From NCBI RefSeq assembly GCF_017873715.1, contig NZ_JAGGKM010000005.1:62001-126000 (forward strand): DNA of 64,000 nt. Direction: 5' to 3'. The DNA is from Cytobacillus luteolus. GTDB taxonomy: Bacteria > Bacillota > Bacilli > Bacillales > Bacillaceae_L. This document shows, one piece after another, positions 7,600-17,087 of this stretch. The notes below the pieces were generated by a model, which had not been told where the DNA came from, did not search any database, and worked only from the letters and a program-made list of their open reading frames with translations. Positions within the stretch are counted from its first letter, which is position 1, and the number at the start of each line of letters is the position of its first letter. A program made the translations under genes and the position numbers.

Positions 7600-7722
7600 T
7601 AAGAGTGATATGGTGATGTCTCCTAACCACTACTAATGGAGGCACTCGGTTATGCTGTGGGTTGTTAAACCTTAGATGCTAGTCATCAAGAGTGTAGTGT
7701 GAGGCGGGGTTAAATGCCCCAA
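7600..7722 (+). ncRNA. Structured leader RNA, possible EAR-type (eps-associated) antitermination element
   Basis: This segment has dense short helices: TGATG/CATCA closing a domain that contains CTCC...GGAG, GGTT-tgtt-AACC and GATG-ctagt-CATC hairpins, then GGGG-ttaaat-CCCC. It immediately precedes the 25-kb polysaccharide cluster. EAR elements of Bacillus eps operons are about 120 nt and let polymerase read through internal terminators; this cluster contains four intrinsic-terminator-like hairpins. The assignment rests on location, size and structure, not on an alignment. Confidence 0.4.
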
Positions 7723-7793
7723 TTTATATAAATATAGTTCTGTGGAAGGAGATTGACTGCGTACGTTAATAACTAATAGAGTGGGGTAAAAAA

Positions 7794-8156
7794 ATGATTG
7801 GTAAAAATATAACGAACCTGAGGAGACAAAGAGGATATAGTCTTTCAGAACTAGCGGATTTAGCGTCCATCTCTAAATCATATTTAAGTAGTATCGAACG
7901 AAATATAAGCAAAAACCCCTCAATCCACATTATTGAGAAAATCGCAAAAATATTAAAGGTAGATCTTATTACATTATTGAAGACAGGGACAGAATTAGAT
8001 AATCATCTGCTAACAGAAGAAGATTGGGATGAGTTTTTAAAGGACTTAAAAGAACTAGGAATTAAAAAGGATAGACTAGAGCATTACAAAACGTTAATAG
8101 AATTTATTAAATGGCAAAATGAACAAACCATTCAAGAAAGAGATGTCTTGTTGTGA
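7794..8156 (+). CDS. SinR/SlrR-like XRE-family transcriptional regulator
   Basis: A 120-residue protein. Residues 1-60 form an XRE helix-turn-helix very close to B. subtilis SinR: MIGKNITNLRRQRGYSLSEL, then SKSYLSSIERN and NPSI. The C-terminal half (LTEEDWDEFLKDL ... FIKWQNEQ) resembles the SinR helical hook that binds SinI. SinR represses matrix genes in B. subtilis. Here the gene heads the polysaccharide cluster, and SinR-type sites lie upstream, suggesting autoregulation together with the cluster. No SinI-like gene is seen. The binding site GTGGGG before the ATG is weak. Whether it is functionally SinR or SlrR cannot be decided. Confidence 0.85.
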   Translation: MIGKNITNLRRQRGYSLSELADLASISKSYLSSIERNISKNPSIHIIEKIAKILKVDLITLLKTGTELDNHLLTEEDWDEFLKDLKELGIKKDRLEHYKTLIEFIKWQNEQTIQERDVLL

Positions 8157-8209
8157 AACCATGCCTAAACAAAATGTGGTAACAGACATAGACCGAATTG
8201 GAGGCTTTT

Positions 8210-8938
8210 ATGGGAGGAGTAAATAGCATTAAAGACTTGTTTAGGGTAATTCTGAATAGGTGGCTACTTATTTTGTTAATTACATTAGTAACGACGGGAA
8301 TCAGTGCTGTAATTACTTATTATGTAATAACGCCGGTATACCAAGCAAATACACTAATATTGGTCAATCAGAATGATTTAGGAACAAGTCAAATTGATTT
8401 ATCCCAAATAAGAACAAATATTGATTTAATTAACACCTATAGTGTCATCATTAAGAGTCCAGCTATCTTAGGAAAAGTGATTCAATACCTTGACATCGAG
8501 GAAAATATAGATCAGCTTGATGCAAAAATTACCGTAAATAGTTATCAGAATTCTCAAGTGTTTTTAGTAAAAGTAGAAGATGAAAATGCAGAGCGTGCTG
8601 TTGAACTGGCAAATGTAGTATCACAAACTTTTCAAACGGAAATAAAAAGGATAATGCATGTAGATAATGTAAATATTTTAGCGGAAGCCACATTAATGGA
8701 AAATCCAGTGCCTATTCATCCTAAGCCACTGTTATATATAGCTATTGGTCTAGTGTTTGGATTAACGATGAGTATTGGTCTTGTCTTGCTATTGTGGTAT
8801 TTAAATCACACGATTACGGATGGTCGTGACATTGAATCTACGATTGGTCTTCCGGTACTCGGATCAGTTGAAAGAATCGATATAAAAAAGTTAAAAGCAG
8901 CTAAATTAAATGTAGGAGTTGAAACAGTTGAGGGTTAA
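8210..8938 (+). CDS. Wzz/YveK-type polysaccharide chain-length modulator (BY-kinase activator)
   Basis: A 242-residue membrane protein with two transmembrane helices (about residues 17-40 and 170-192) flanking an extracellular Wzz domain; the proline-rich stretch before TM2 (NPVPIHPKP) is typical. The cytoplasmic C-terminus activates the tyrosine kinase encoded next. ATG 8210 follows GGAGG by 5 bases; the in-frame TTG 8198 would lie over the ribosome site. It is a paralog of the gene at 46120-46863, with the same NTYSVIIKSPAIL/NTYNVIIKSPAIL segment. It probably sets chain length or export of the polymer made by this cluster. Confidence 0.9.
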   Translation: MGGVNSIKDLFRVILNRWLLILLITLVTTGISAVITYYVITPVYQANTLILVNQNDLGTSQIDLSQIRTNIDLINTYSVIIKSPAILGKVIQYLDIEENIDQLDAKITVNSYQNSQVFLVKVEDENAERAVELANVVSQTFQTEIKRIMHVDNVNILAEATLMENPVPIHPKPLLYIAIGLVFGLTMSIGLVLLLWYLNHTITDGRDIESTIGLPVLGSVERIDIKKLKAAKLNVGVETVEG

Positions 8939-9617
8939 AAAGAACCGGAAAGAAGCACAATTAATTGCCCATAGATACCCAAAGCTACCAATAACCGAAC
9001 AATACAGGCAAATTAGAAGCAGCATTATATTTTCTGCAATTGAAAGGGATATTAGAAGTCTAATCATTACATCCCCTGAACCTGGAGATGGGAAAACAAC
9101 CACAGCTATCAATCTTGCAATTGTCTTAGCTCAACAAGATAAGAAGGTATTATTAATTGATGCAGATTTAAGAAATCCATCCATTCACCATAACTTTCTT
9201 GAAAGTAATAACGAAGGACTAGTAAATGTTCTAGCAAAAACACTCGCCTTATCTGATGCAATTATCCACACTCAAGTTCCGAACTTGGATATTTTAACAA
9301 GCGGACCCATTCCACCAAATCCTTCTGAATTATTAAACTCACAAGAAATGAATCTAATTATGAAAGAATTGAAAGAAAGCTATGAGTATATCGTCTATGA
9401 TACCCCTCCTGTGCTAGCAGTTACCGACCCACAAATACTAGGAAATAAATGTGATGGTGTTGTTTTAGTTACACGGAGTGGTAAGACACGTATCAATCGT
9501 GCGAATGAAGCAAAAGAACTATTAGAAAAAGCTCAGTCACATTTGCTAGGTGTAGTAATAAACGGTATTGAATCTAAGAAATCCCCGTACTTTTATAGCC
9601 AATACCCTAACTGCTAA
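8928..9617 (+). CDS. CpsD/CapB family tyrosine-protein kinase
   Basis: A 229-residue cytoplasmic BY-kinase. Walker A is GDGKTT with Lys56, Walker A' is [11 protein letters not shown], and Walker B is YIVYDTPP. The C-terminal tail (YFYSQYPNC) holds three Tyr as autophosphorylation candidates. The start TTG 8928 has AGGAG nine bases upstream; TTG 8919 touches that site. The gene overlaps the Wzz gene by 11 bases, as usual for this pair. Unlike the second copy (46853-47554) there is no PHP phosphatase gene behind it, so the phosphatase at 47689 may serve both. Confidence 0.9.
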   Translation: MRVKKNRKEAQLIAHRYPKLPITEQYRQIRSSIIFSAIERDIRSLIITSPEPGDGKTTTAINLAIVLAQQDKKVLLIDADLRNPSIHHNFLESNNEGLVNVLAKTLALSDAIIHTQVPNLDILTSGPIPPNPSELLNSQEMNLIMKELKESYEYIVYDTPPVLAVTDPQILGNKCDGVVLVTRSGKTRINRANEAKELLEKAQSHLLGVVINGIESKKSPYFYSQYPNC

Positions 9618-9685
9618 GGATAAACGGAATAGAGAATATGAATAAACGAAGTCCAACACAAGTCCCTCAGGAAAGGTCTGAAAAT

Positions 9686-10576
9686 ATGAAAAGAATTCGA
9701 AAGGCAATCATACCAGCTGCAGGATTAGGAACTAGATTTCTTCCTCTAACAAAAGCAATGCCCAAAGAAATGCTACCAATTGTTGATAAACCAACGATTC
9801 AGTATATTGTGGAAGAAGCTGTTGCCGCAGGAATTGAAGACATTATCATTGTAACAGGCAAAGGAAAACGATCAATTGAAGACCATTTTGATAGTGCATT
9901 TGAACTCGAAAATAACTTAATGCAAAAAAACAAGTTTGATTTATTGGAAAAAGTTCAAGCTCCTTCAAAAGTTGATATTCACTATATCAGACAAAAAGAG
10001 CCTAAGGGGCTCGGGCATGCAGTTTGGTGTGCGAGAAAATTTGTTGGAAATGAACCATTTGCAGTCTTATTAGGCGATGATATTGTTCGAGCGGAAGTTC
10101 CGTGTATTAAACAGTTAATCATTGAGTATGATCGAACACATTCTTCAATTATAGGAGTGCAACCTGTTCCAGAAAATGAAACTCACAGATATGGAATTAT
10201 CGATCCGGGAAACAAAATAGGAAGACGCTATGATGTTCGTAACTTTGTTGAAAAACCATCAGTAGGAACTGCACCATCTAACTTAGCTATCTTAGGACGT
10301 TACGTCTTCACACCAGAAATTTTTACATTTTTAGAACAACAGGAAGTTGGGGCAGGCGGGGAAATTCAACTGACAGATGCCATCCAAAAATTAAATGAAA
10401 TTCAAAGGGTGTTTGCTTATGATTTTGAAGGAAAACGTTATGATGTAGGAGAGAAATTTGGTTTTCTACAAACAACCCTTGAGTTTGCATTGGAAAATGA
10501 GGAGTTAAGGGATCAATTGTTGGACTATTTACGAGCGAAAGTATTGCATGAACCTTCATCACTAGAGGTGAATTGA
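9686..10576 (+). CDS. galU: UTP--glucose-1-phosphate uridylyltransferase (GtaB/GalU)
   Basis: A 296-residue nucleotidyltransferase making UDP-glucose. The N-terminus [20 protein letters not shown] carries the nucleotide-binding signature, followed by [27 protein letters not shown] is also diagnostic. ATG 9686 has AGGAAAGG upstream and gives the standard family N-terminus; an in-frame ATG 9638 would add 16 residues absent from relatives. UDP-glucose feeds the GalE encoded at the end of the cluster and glycosyltransferases. The stop overlaps the next start (TGATG). Confidence 0.93.
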   Translation: MKRIRKAIIPAAGLGTRFLPLTKAMPKEMLPIVDKPTIQYIVEEAVAAGIEDIIIVTGKGKRSIEDHFDSAFELENNLMQKNKFDLLEKVQAPSKVDIHYIRQKEPKGLGHAVWCARKFVGNEPFAVLLGDDIVRAEVPCIKQLIIEYDRTHSSIIGVQPVPENETHRYGIIDPGNKIGRRYDVRNFVEKPSVGTAPSNLAILGRYVFTPEIFTFLEQQEVGAGGEIQLTDAIQKLNEIQRVFAYDFEGKRYDVGEKFGFLQTTLEFALENEELRDQLLDYLRAKVLHEPSSLEVN

Positions 10577-11268
10577 TGAAGACAAAGATGAATGTTAGTG
10601 TCACTAAAGTTGAGGCCTCTGAAGTGGAAATTACATCAAAGGCTACTAACAATCTTTTCTACCTTTTTGTTAAGCGATTGATTGATCTCATTGGAGCGGT
10701 TATTGGAATGCTAATGATTCTACCTTTTATCATTACCTTCTCTGTGATTTATAAGATAGGAGAAAATAAAGGGCCAATGTTTTTTAGACAACAAAGAATT
10801 GGTAAAGAAGGCAAAGTATTTTATATTTATAAATTTCGTTCAATGGTTGTAGATGCTGAGCGAAAGTTACAATCAAACAAAGTGCTTTATAAGAAGTATA
10901 TTCGTAATAATTTTAAATTAGAGCAGCATGAAGATCCGAGGATTACAAAGTTTGGTAGATTCATAAGAGCAACAAGTATAGATGAATTACCTCAGTTTAT
11001 CAATGTATTAAAAGGTGAAATGAGTCTAGTTGGACCAAGACCGGTTGTAGCAGAAGAACTTAAAGAGTACACTAATCGTTTAAGTGAATTTTTATCTGTT
11101 AAACCAGGAATTACAGGCTACTGGCAGGCAAACGGGAGAAGTAATGTGGGCTATCCTGAGCGTGTGGACATTGAGTTATACTATGTTATTCACAAATCAC
11201 TATCACTAGATTTTAAAATTCTGATTAAAACAGTATGGCAAGTAATTAATAGACGAGGTGCATATTAA
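10576..11268 (+). CDS. Undecaprenyl-phosphate sugar-1-phosphate transferase (priming transferase)
   Basis: A 230-residue bacterial sugar transferase (PF02397; EpsL/WcaJ-core type). One hydrophobic helix (about residues 25-55) anchors it, and the conserved catalytic core follows: RQQRIGKEGKVFYIYKFRSM, TSIDELPQF, SLVGPRP and PGITGYWQ. It starts polymer assembly by placing the first sugar phosphate on undecaprenyl phosphate. The ATG at 10576 overlaps the GalU stop and has AGAGGTG at 6 bases. There is no N-terminal CoA-binding-like membrane domain, so it is the short monotopic form. The sugar specificity is not readable. Confidence 0.92.
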   Translation: MKTKMNVSVTKVEASEVEITSKATNNLFYLFVKRLIDLIGAVIGMLMILPFIITFSVIYKIGENKGPMFFRQQRIGKEGKVFYIYKFRSMVVDAERKLQSNKVLYKKYIRNNFKLEQHEDPRITKFGRFIRATSIDELPQFINVLKGEMSLVGPRPVVAEELKEYTNRLSEFLSVKPGITGYWQANGRSNVGYPERVDIELYYVIHKSLSLDFKILIKTVWQVINRRGAY

Positions 11269-11351
11269 AGAGAGAACAGTAAATAGAATAGAAAGGGCCC
11301 CCTTATGATAAGAGATCTCTGCAAAATAAGATATATTTCAAGGAGACATTC

Positions 11352-12473
11352 ATGTTAATTTATTTTATAGTGCCCTTAATGATAGTTTATTGTTATTTTC
11401 TTTCAAGGGTTACTATGTATAGAAATAGTGATAGGTATAATGATGAACGATTTGTTGCTAGAAATAATTCAACCATCTTTTTTTGGTTCATTATTTTGTT
11501 AGCATTTGCTTCCCTGAAGGGAGAAAATGTAGGTGTAGATTATCCAATGTATTATGGTTTTTTTCTCCAAGAAAACTATCATGCATTGTTGGAACCAGGT
11601 ATTAATTTTATCTATGATATCGCTGTACACTTTGATAGCTTTTATATTTTTGCGGCCAGTGTTTACTTTCTATTTCTATTCTTTATTTTGCTCGGTATTT
11701 GGAGAAATAGTCCCAATTACTTAATTAGCATATTCCTATTTATCATCATGCACATTTATTACAATGCCTTTAATCAAATACGTCAGTTAATAGCCGTTTC
11801 AATCATCTTTTGTTTTGCCCACATCCTAGTATCGAATAAGAAGTTAGATAAGTTAATCTATTTTTCCATTTTATTACTAGCCCTATTATTTCATAATAGT
11901 GCTATTTTTCTTTTTATCTTATTTTTTCTTCCCAAAAAAACATTCCATCCAAAGGTTGTCATCCCTCTTTTTGTAGTGACGGCAGTCTTGTATTTTATAC
12001 CATCCGTTAAAAATCAGATAGGGGAACTAATTATATCAATATCCGGAACATATGGAGAGAAGTATTCACAGGGTACGTATAATTTTTTTGGAGTAAATAA
12101 AGAAAAAGGCTTAATGCAATTCATTCCTGTCGTTATCCAAATGTTTATTGTTTCATGCTCTCTGTACTTAACAAAGTCTAAAGCGAATCTGCATATAAAT
12201 GATCGTCTCTATCAATTTAGCACAAATGCAGTCGTCGTTAACCTTTGTCTTTATTCATTGGCAGGTATAGAGGCAATTGATCGATTACAAATCTACTTCT
12301 CTTGTTTTAATATTTACTACTACTCATATTTGCTGCACATCTTGTTTAATTATGAAAACAAACTTATTGGTCAGCTTTTTGCCTGTTTTATCGTTTCATT
12401 TTGGATTTTATATTATATCTTAAGGCTAATGATCAATGTCCACGGGGTTGTACCCTATAAATTATTTATCTAG
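11352..12473 (+). CDS. EpsG family polysaccharide polymerase (Wzy-like)
   Basis: A 373-residue protein with ten or more hydrophobic segments, the GVDYPMYYGFF motif and the long loop pattern of the EpsG family (PF14897), which polymerises lipid-linked repeat units on the outer membrane face. AGGAG lies 8 bases before ATG 11352. It follows the priming transferase and precedes the glycosyltransferases and flippase, completing a Wzx/Wzy-type assembly set. Sequence drift in this family is high, so the assignment is by topology and context. Confidence 0.85.
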   Translation: MLIYFIVPLMIVYCYFLSRVTMYRNSDRYNDERFVARNNSTIFFWFIILLAFASLKGENVGVDYPMYYGFFLQENYHALLEPGINFIYDIAVHFDSFYIFAASVYFLFLFFILLGIWRNSPNYLISIFLFIIMHIYYNAFNQIRQLIAVSIIFCFAHILVSNKKLDKLIYFSILLLALLFHNSAIFLFILFFLPKKTFHPKVVIPLFVVTAVLYFIPSVKNQIGELIISISGTYGEKYSQGTYNFFGVNKEKGLMQFIPVVIQMFIVSCSLYLTKSKANLHINDRLYQFSTNAVVVNLCLYSLAGIEAIDRLQIYFSCFNIYYYSYLLHILFNYENKLIGQLFACFIVSFWILYYILRLMINVHGVVPYKLFI

Positions 12474-12502
12474 CCAATTTTCCGTAAAAGGAGATCTTTA
12501 CC

Positions 12503-13504
12503 ATGAATGGATTAAGCGTAGTAATCCCCATCTATAATGTTGAGGATTATATCGAAGAATGCTTACAAACGATTGTGGGTAGTTTGAATGGTTTTGTGAA
12601 TGTACAAATTATCCTTGTTAATGATGGTTCAAAGGACCGCTCTGGAGAAATTGCTCAAAAATACGCAAAAGAGCAACCTACTTTTCACTATGTATCAAAA
12701 GAAAATGGAGGGTTATCCGATGCGAGGAATTATGGGCTGAAGTTTGTTAAGTATGAATATGTGACTTTTATTGATAGCGATGATTATATCACTGAATTCT
12801 ATTTTACTGAAGTATTTAGGGCATTAAGCAAACATCCAGATTTAATTATCTTCGATTGGATGGATATTGGGGATGATGGGTACAGAAATAGGGTGAAGGG
12901 CATGGAATTTTCTGATTCGTTATGGACAGTACAACCGAGCGCGTGGAATAAGGTCTATAAGACGAGCTTATTTACAGAGGTGATTTTCCCTAAGGGAAAG
13001 ATTTATGAAGATGTTGGTACCATTTATAAACTACTTTGGTATGTAAAAGACTATTTGTATATCAATAAACCATTATATATGTACAGGAAGAATAGAGCAG
13101 GGAGTATACTAACGACCATTTCACCGAAGATAAATGATATCTACGATGCATTAGAGGATACTTATTCTTTTTATAAAGAGAAGGATGCATTGACGAAAGA
13201 GAATGTAGAGGGACTCTGCTATCAATATGTGAAAATATTGTTGTGGTCTAATATGTATAGACAATTAAAGTTCTATAAGTTTAACTTTATTGGCTTTTAT
13301 AAAAAAATGAAGGAAACCAGAAAATTAGTATATAAGTACTTTAATAGCTGGAGACTTAATTCCATATTATTAAGAAATTCGACTTACTTCACAAACAGGT
13401 TTGGCGAGAACTATATTAGTAGGTTGGATAAAGTAGGTGGGGGCTATTTTTCAACTGCATACACTATTTGTATAGTAATCATTCGAAATATAAGGAAACG
13501 CTGA
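12503..13504 (+). CDS. Glycosyltransferase family 2
   Basis: A 333-residue GT-A fold transferase. The N-terminal domain starts LSVVIPIYNVEDYIEEC and has the nucleotide-binding VNDGSKDRSG, the GGLSDARNYGL motif and the DXD-like IDSDDY at about residues 92-97. The C-terminal region is helical and acceptor-specific. AAAGGAG precedes ATG 12503. It adds one sugar to the lipid-linked repeat; donor and acceptor cannot be read. Confidence 0.9.
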   Translation: MNGLSVVIPIYNVEDYIEECLQTIVGSLNGFVNVQIILVNDGSKDRSGEIAQKYAKEQPTFHYVSKENGGLSDARNYGLKFVKYEYVTFIDSDDYITEFYFTEVFRALSKHPDLIIFDWMDIGDDGYRNRVKGMEFSDSLWTVQPSAWNKVYKTSLFTEVIFPKGKIYEDVGTIYKLLWYVKDYLYINKPLYMYRKNRAGSILTTISPKINDIYDALEDTYSFYKEKDALTKENVEGLCYQYVKILLWSNMYRQLKFYKFNFIGFYKKMKETRKLVYKYFNSWRLNSILLRNSTYFTNRFGENYISRLDKVGGGYFSTAYTICIVIIRNIRKR

Positions 13505-13522
13505 AAGGAAGAAATCATTTTA

Positions 13523-14641
13523 GTGGAAAGAATAAAGATATTATTTATTATGCAAAGTTTCCAGGGTGGAGGTGCTGAAAGAGTCACCCTTGATTTGATT
13601 AATCATCTTGACCGAAAAGTATATGAGCCGTCCATACTAGTGGTGAACTGTTTTGGCGAATTAGTTCCTTCTATTCCAAGAGATTTAACTATAATAGAAG
13701 TACTATCTAAAAACGAAAAAATGATAACCCATCCTATTAAGGTAATTAGTGCTGTAATTAAGGCTGCAAGAGAGGTAGATCTAATTTTTGGAACATTAGA
13801 AATGACCCCTACTTACTTAGCGTCTATTGCTTCGATCATTACTAAAAAACAAGCCATAGGTTGGATTCACACAGATGTACGGGAATATCCTAAGACAAAT
13901 CATTTGGTGCATAAGTTTCTTATCCGCACCTTATATAAAAGGTTAAAAGCAATCATTGCTGTTTCAGAAGGGGCAAAAGTTTCATTTGAAAAGATGTTTC
14001 CGCAAATAAAGGTTCCAGTAGTAAGAATTTACAACCCTATTAGATTAGATGATATCTATAAAATGGCACCTGAAGAAAATGATGTAGAAGATACAGAACC
14101 CATCATAATAGGTATTGGACGATTATCTGAAGTAAAAGGTTTTGATCATTTGATAAAGGCCCATCACTACTTAGTAAAAAAAGGTGTAAAGAATAAGTTA
14201 TTAATTCTCGGAGAAGGTAGCCAACGAAAAGAGTTAGAGGCATTAATACTTGATTTAGGTGTAGAAGAAAGTGTGACTTTAAAAGGCTTTGTTGAAAATC
14301 CTTACAAGTATCTGAGAAGTGCTAGTGTATTTGTGTTAAGTTCAAGATATGAAGGCTTTTCAGTAGTTATTGCCGAAGCGTTATCATTAGGTATTCCAGT
14401 AGTTTCTTCAAACTGCCACAGTGGACCTTCCGAAATTCTAGAGGATGGTAAATATGGGTCATTAACACCTATCGGAGATTATGAGGCCCTAGCTATCAAG
14501 ATTATGGAAACCTTACATTCAGTTGATTTAGAGAACAATAGAAAAGAAAGAATCAAACGCGGGCAGGATTTTTCATTACAAAAGATCATACCTGAATTCG
14601 AAAGATTGTTTTTTTTAGTCCTCCACAATAGACAAATTTGA
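13523..14641 (+). CDS. Glycosyltransferase family 4
   Basis: A 372-residue GT-B transferase. The N-terminal domain has the QGGGAERVTLDL loop. The C-terminal GT1/GT4 domain shows GIGRLSEVKGFDHLI, LGEGSQRKELE, the FVLSSRYEGFSVVIAEAL catalytic region and the retaining E-x7-E motif. The start is GTG 13523, preceded by AAAGGAAG. It is a retaining transferase in repeat-unit assembly, specificity unknown. Confidence 0.92.
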   Translation: MERIKILFIMQSFQGGGAERVTLDLINHLDRKVYEPSILVVNCFGELVPSIPRDLTIIEVLSKNEKMITHPIKVISAVIKAAREVDLIFGTLEMTPTYLASIASIITKKQAIGWIHTDVREYPKTNHLVHKFLIRTLYKRLKAIIAVSEGAKVSFEKMFPQIKVPVVRIYNPIRLDDIYKMAPEENDVEDTEPIIIGIGRLSEVKGFDHLIKAHHYLVKKGVKNKLLILGEGSQRKELEALILDLGVEESVTLKGFVENPYKYLRSASVFVLSSRYEGFSVVIAEALSLGIPVVSSNCHSGPSEILEDGKYGSLTPIGDYEALAIKIMETLHSVDLENNRKERIKRGQDFSLQKIIPEFERLFFLVLHNRQI

Positions 14642-14683
14642 TGTCTTATTTACTAACTATATGATAGGGAGGCATTATAAAAG

Positions 14684-15517
14684 TTGATGAAAAAATTAAT
14701 AAAGCATAATAAGTATGTCTATTCTACAGTTATGTTAGGTATAAATCTTCTTCTATATATAATCTATATTTTTACCTTTAATTCAAGGTGCTTATTAAGA
14801 GTTAGTGGGTTTAATAGAAATACCCCTTATGAAAAAATAAAAAGGTTAAAGGATAAACATAAAGGAGAAAGGTGCTTTATTGTTGCTACAGGACCAAGCC
14901 TTTTAGTCGAAGATCTAGAAAAGATAAAAGATGAGATTACATTTAGTATGAACTCTATATTCATGTCATTTGATGAAACTACCTGGAGACCTACGTATTA
15001 TGGTATCCAATTCCCGGAATTCTATGAAAAGTATAAGAACCAAATAGATACACTAGATGTTAAATATAAATTAGTGGGGGATGTAATTAAAAGGGCAAAG
15101 CTATCAGATCATGATTTTTTATTCCCACTTAATATGCTCAATCATAATTGGACTCATGCTAAGTATCATACAAAGTTTAGTTCTGATGCGTTTAAGGCTA
15201 TTTATAGTGGATATACCATTACTTACTCATTAATCCAGTTAGCCGTCTATATGGGTTTTAGAGAAATTTATTTGGTTGGTGTGGATTGTAATTATGCTAC
15301 CAATCAAAAGCATCATTTTAAAGACTACGGAATTGTAGATCCTTCATTTATATCAGTAGGAGATAAGATGAGAGTAGCCTTTCAAGAGGCAAAGAGATTT
15401 GCGGATGCCCACGAAATAAAAATTTATAACGCGACTAGAGGCGGAATGCTCGAAGTATTTGAACGAGTTGACCTTGACAGTTTAATAGAAAAAGAGAGGT
15501 ATGTAAATTATAGGTAA
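14684..15517 (+). CDS. DUF115-like protein (6-hydroxymethylpterin kinase MptE-like / sialyltransferase-like fold)
   Basis: A 277-residue protein with one N-terminal hydrophobic segment (about residues 12-33). It then has CFIVATGPSLLVEDLEKI, FSMNSIF and GFREIYLVGVDCNY, the pattern of the DUF115 family (PF01973), which occurs in surface-glycan and flagellin-glycosylation loci as well as in pterin diphosphokinases. In this setting a glycan-transfer role is more likely than a pterin one. TTG 14684 is 11 bases after AGGGAGG; ATG 14687 is the alternative. A similar domain is fused to the aldolase at 22569-24185. Confidence 0.65.
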   Translation: MMKKLIKHNKYVYSTVMLGINLLLYIIYIFTFNSRCLLRVSGFNRNTPYEKIKRLKDKHKGERCFIVATGPSLLVEDLEKIKDEITFSMNSIFMSFDETTWRPTYYGIQFPEFYEKYKNQIDTLDVKYKLVGDVIKRAKLSDHDFLFPLNMLNHNWTHAKYHTKFSSDAFKAIYSGYTITYSLIQLAVYMGFREIYLVGVDCNYATNQKHHFKDYGIVDPSFISVGDKMRVAFQEAKRFADAHEIKIYNATRGGMLEVFERVDLDSLIEKERYVNYR

Positions 15518-15571
15518 GATAAGTAACGTTGCTTTTTGAAAAAAAAACTTAATCATCAGTTGGTGAGAAGA

Positions 15572-16588
15572 ATGAATCTAATAAAAGTTAGTATTATCAT
15601 ACCAGTATATAACAATGAGAAGTTTTTAGACAAATGTCTTAGTAGTGTGATTAACCAAACCTTGAAAGACATTGAGATTATCATCATAAATGATGGCTCA
15701 ACAGATGGGAGTTTACTGAAATTAAAAGAATATGAAAGCCAAAATTCTAACATTATTCTTCTAAATCAAAAGAATGCGGGGCAAGCCTCAGCAATTAATC
15801 GTGCTTTAGAGATTGCGTGTGGAGAATACATTGGGTTTGTCGATGCAGATGATTTCGTTGACCATCATATGTTTGAAACGTTATATCAAGAAGTGAAATG
15901 CAACAATCTTGATTTGATAATCTGTAATTGGACGAAAGTTGACACGAATGGCAAAGTGTTGAGCTATAATGATCATGATAAGTATGATAATAAAATCCTA
16001 GGAAGAGATGAAGTTATTCAAGAGTTTCTATTAAATGACAAGGAACTTGTAGAAGGCTTTTCGTGGAATAAATTAATTAAACGTACTTTGTTTATGGACT
16101 ATAATATTCGCTATCCTAACATTAGGTATGAAGATATTCCCACAATATTTAAAGTGTTAACTAAGGTAAATAAATGTAAATATATTAATAAAAAACTATA
16201 TTACTATGTACAGCACGGTGCTTCAATTACCAATACGAAGAATGTAAATAATATTATAGGGTTTATTGCTGCTGTTGAATTGCTGTATGACATCATAGTA
16301 GAAGAAAAGTTAGAATCAGAATGTATGGAAGCCTATTATATCTACAGAAGTAAATGCTTGATAGCAGAATATATCTTAACAATTGATGTGGTAAATCATT
16401 CTAGTGTATTAAGAACAACCTTTGATACTATTTTTCAATCAATTAAAATGAATCAGTTACTCAAACCCCCAATACAAATTAAACTTATCATTCAGTTATT
16501 CTTATATAAAATTCGATTATTGCCACAATTAATGCTAACGTATCAAAAATGTAAATCTTTATATAACAAATATCTGCTGCACTCTTAG
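15572..16588 (+). CDS. Glycosyltransferase family 2
   Basis: A 338-residue GT-A transferase starting VSIIIPVYNNEKFLDKC, with INDGSTDGS, the GQASAINRAL motif and VDADDF as the DXD-type metal site. The C-terminal part has hydrophobic patches that may associate it with the membrane. ATG 15572 follows GGTGAGAAGA; an upstream in-frame TTG 15536 lacks a site. Its TAG stop lies inside the left arm of an intrinsic terminator. Confidence 0.9.
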   Translation: MNLIKVSIIIPVYNNEKFLDKCLSSVINQTLKDIEIIIINDGSTDGSLLKLKEYESQNSNIILLNQKNAGQASAINRALEIACGEYIGFVDADDFVDHHMFETLYQEVKCNNLDLIICNWTKVDTNGKVLSYNDHDKYDNKILGRDEVIQEFLLNDKELVEGFSWNKLIKRTLFMDYNIRYPNIRYEDIPTIFKVLTKVNKCKYINKKLYYYVQHGASITNTKNVNNIIGFIAAVELLYDIIVEEKLESECMEAYYIYRSKCLIAEYILTIDVVNHSSVLRTTFDTIFQSIKMNQLLKPPIQIKLIIQLFLYKIRLLPQLMLTYQKCKSLYNKYLLHS

Positions 16589-16610
16589 AAAAGATTCTAA
16601 GAGTTTTTTT
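16582..16610 (+). terminator. Intrinsic terminator inside the polysaccharide cluster
   Basis: CTCTTAGAA pairs perfectly with TTCTAAGAG around a 4-base loop and is followed by seven T. It overlaps the stop codon of the glycosyltransferase gene. By sequence it is the strongest internal terminator in the cluster, so the genes behind it need readthrough or their own promoter. Confidence 0.85.
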
Positions 16611-16642
16611 ATTGGGCAGTTTTAAGTGGGTTGATAATATTA

Positions 16643-17032
16643 ATGAAAAATTTACTTATAGAATTTCAGATTATCGCGGACAAAAGGGGAGGATTAGTTT
16701 CCCTTGAACAATTTAAAAATATCCCCTTTGATATTAAGCGGGTTTATTATATCTTTGACACCAAGCCTGATGAAGAAAGAGGGTTTCATGCACATAAAAA
16801 TCTACAACAGGTTCTGATTTGTTTAAACGGATCATGCAAAGTAAGACTAGATGATGGAACAAACAAAAGAGAATATTATCTCTCTAAACCCAATCAAGGA
16901 TTACTTATTGAGAAGAGTATTTGGCGAGAAATGTATGACTTTACTGAGGGGTGTGTTCTACTCGTTTTGGCAAGTGATTACTATGATGAAAACGACTATA
17001 TCAGAAATTATGAAGAATTTAAAAGGAAATAA
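16643..17032 (+). CDS. Sugar 3,4-ketoisomerase, FdtA/QdtA-like (WxcM-type cupin)
   Basis: A 129-residue cupin. The motif GFHAHKNLQQVLICLNGSC is the active-site signature of dTDP-6-deoxy-3,4-keto-hexulose isomerases (PF05523). The enzyme converts dTDP-4-keto-6-deoxyglucose (from RmlA/RmlB, encoded just downstream) to a 3-keto sugar for transamination by the next gene product. FdtA and QdtA differ in the C4 stereochemistry of their product (Fuc3N or Qui3N route), which cannot be told from the sequence alone. ATG 16643 is chosen although the upstream GTGGG is a poor binding site; TTG 16631 is possible. Confidence 0.85.
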   Translation: MKNLLIEFQIIADKRGGLVSLEQFKNIPFDIKRVYYIFDTKPDEERGFHAHKNLQQVLICLNGSCKVRLDDGTNKREYYLSKPNQGLLIEKSIWREMYDFTEGCVLLVLASDYYDENDYIRNYEEFKRK

Positions 17033-17087
17033 TGAAACCACGGAATAACTCATAAGATTAAATTCGTTTCTAGAAAGAGGTATAACA

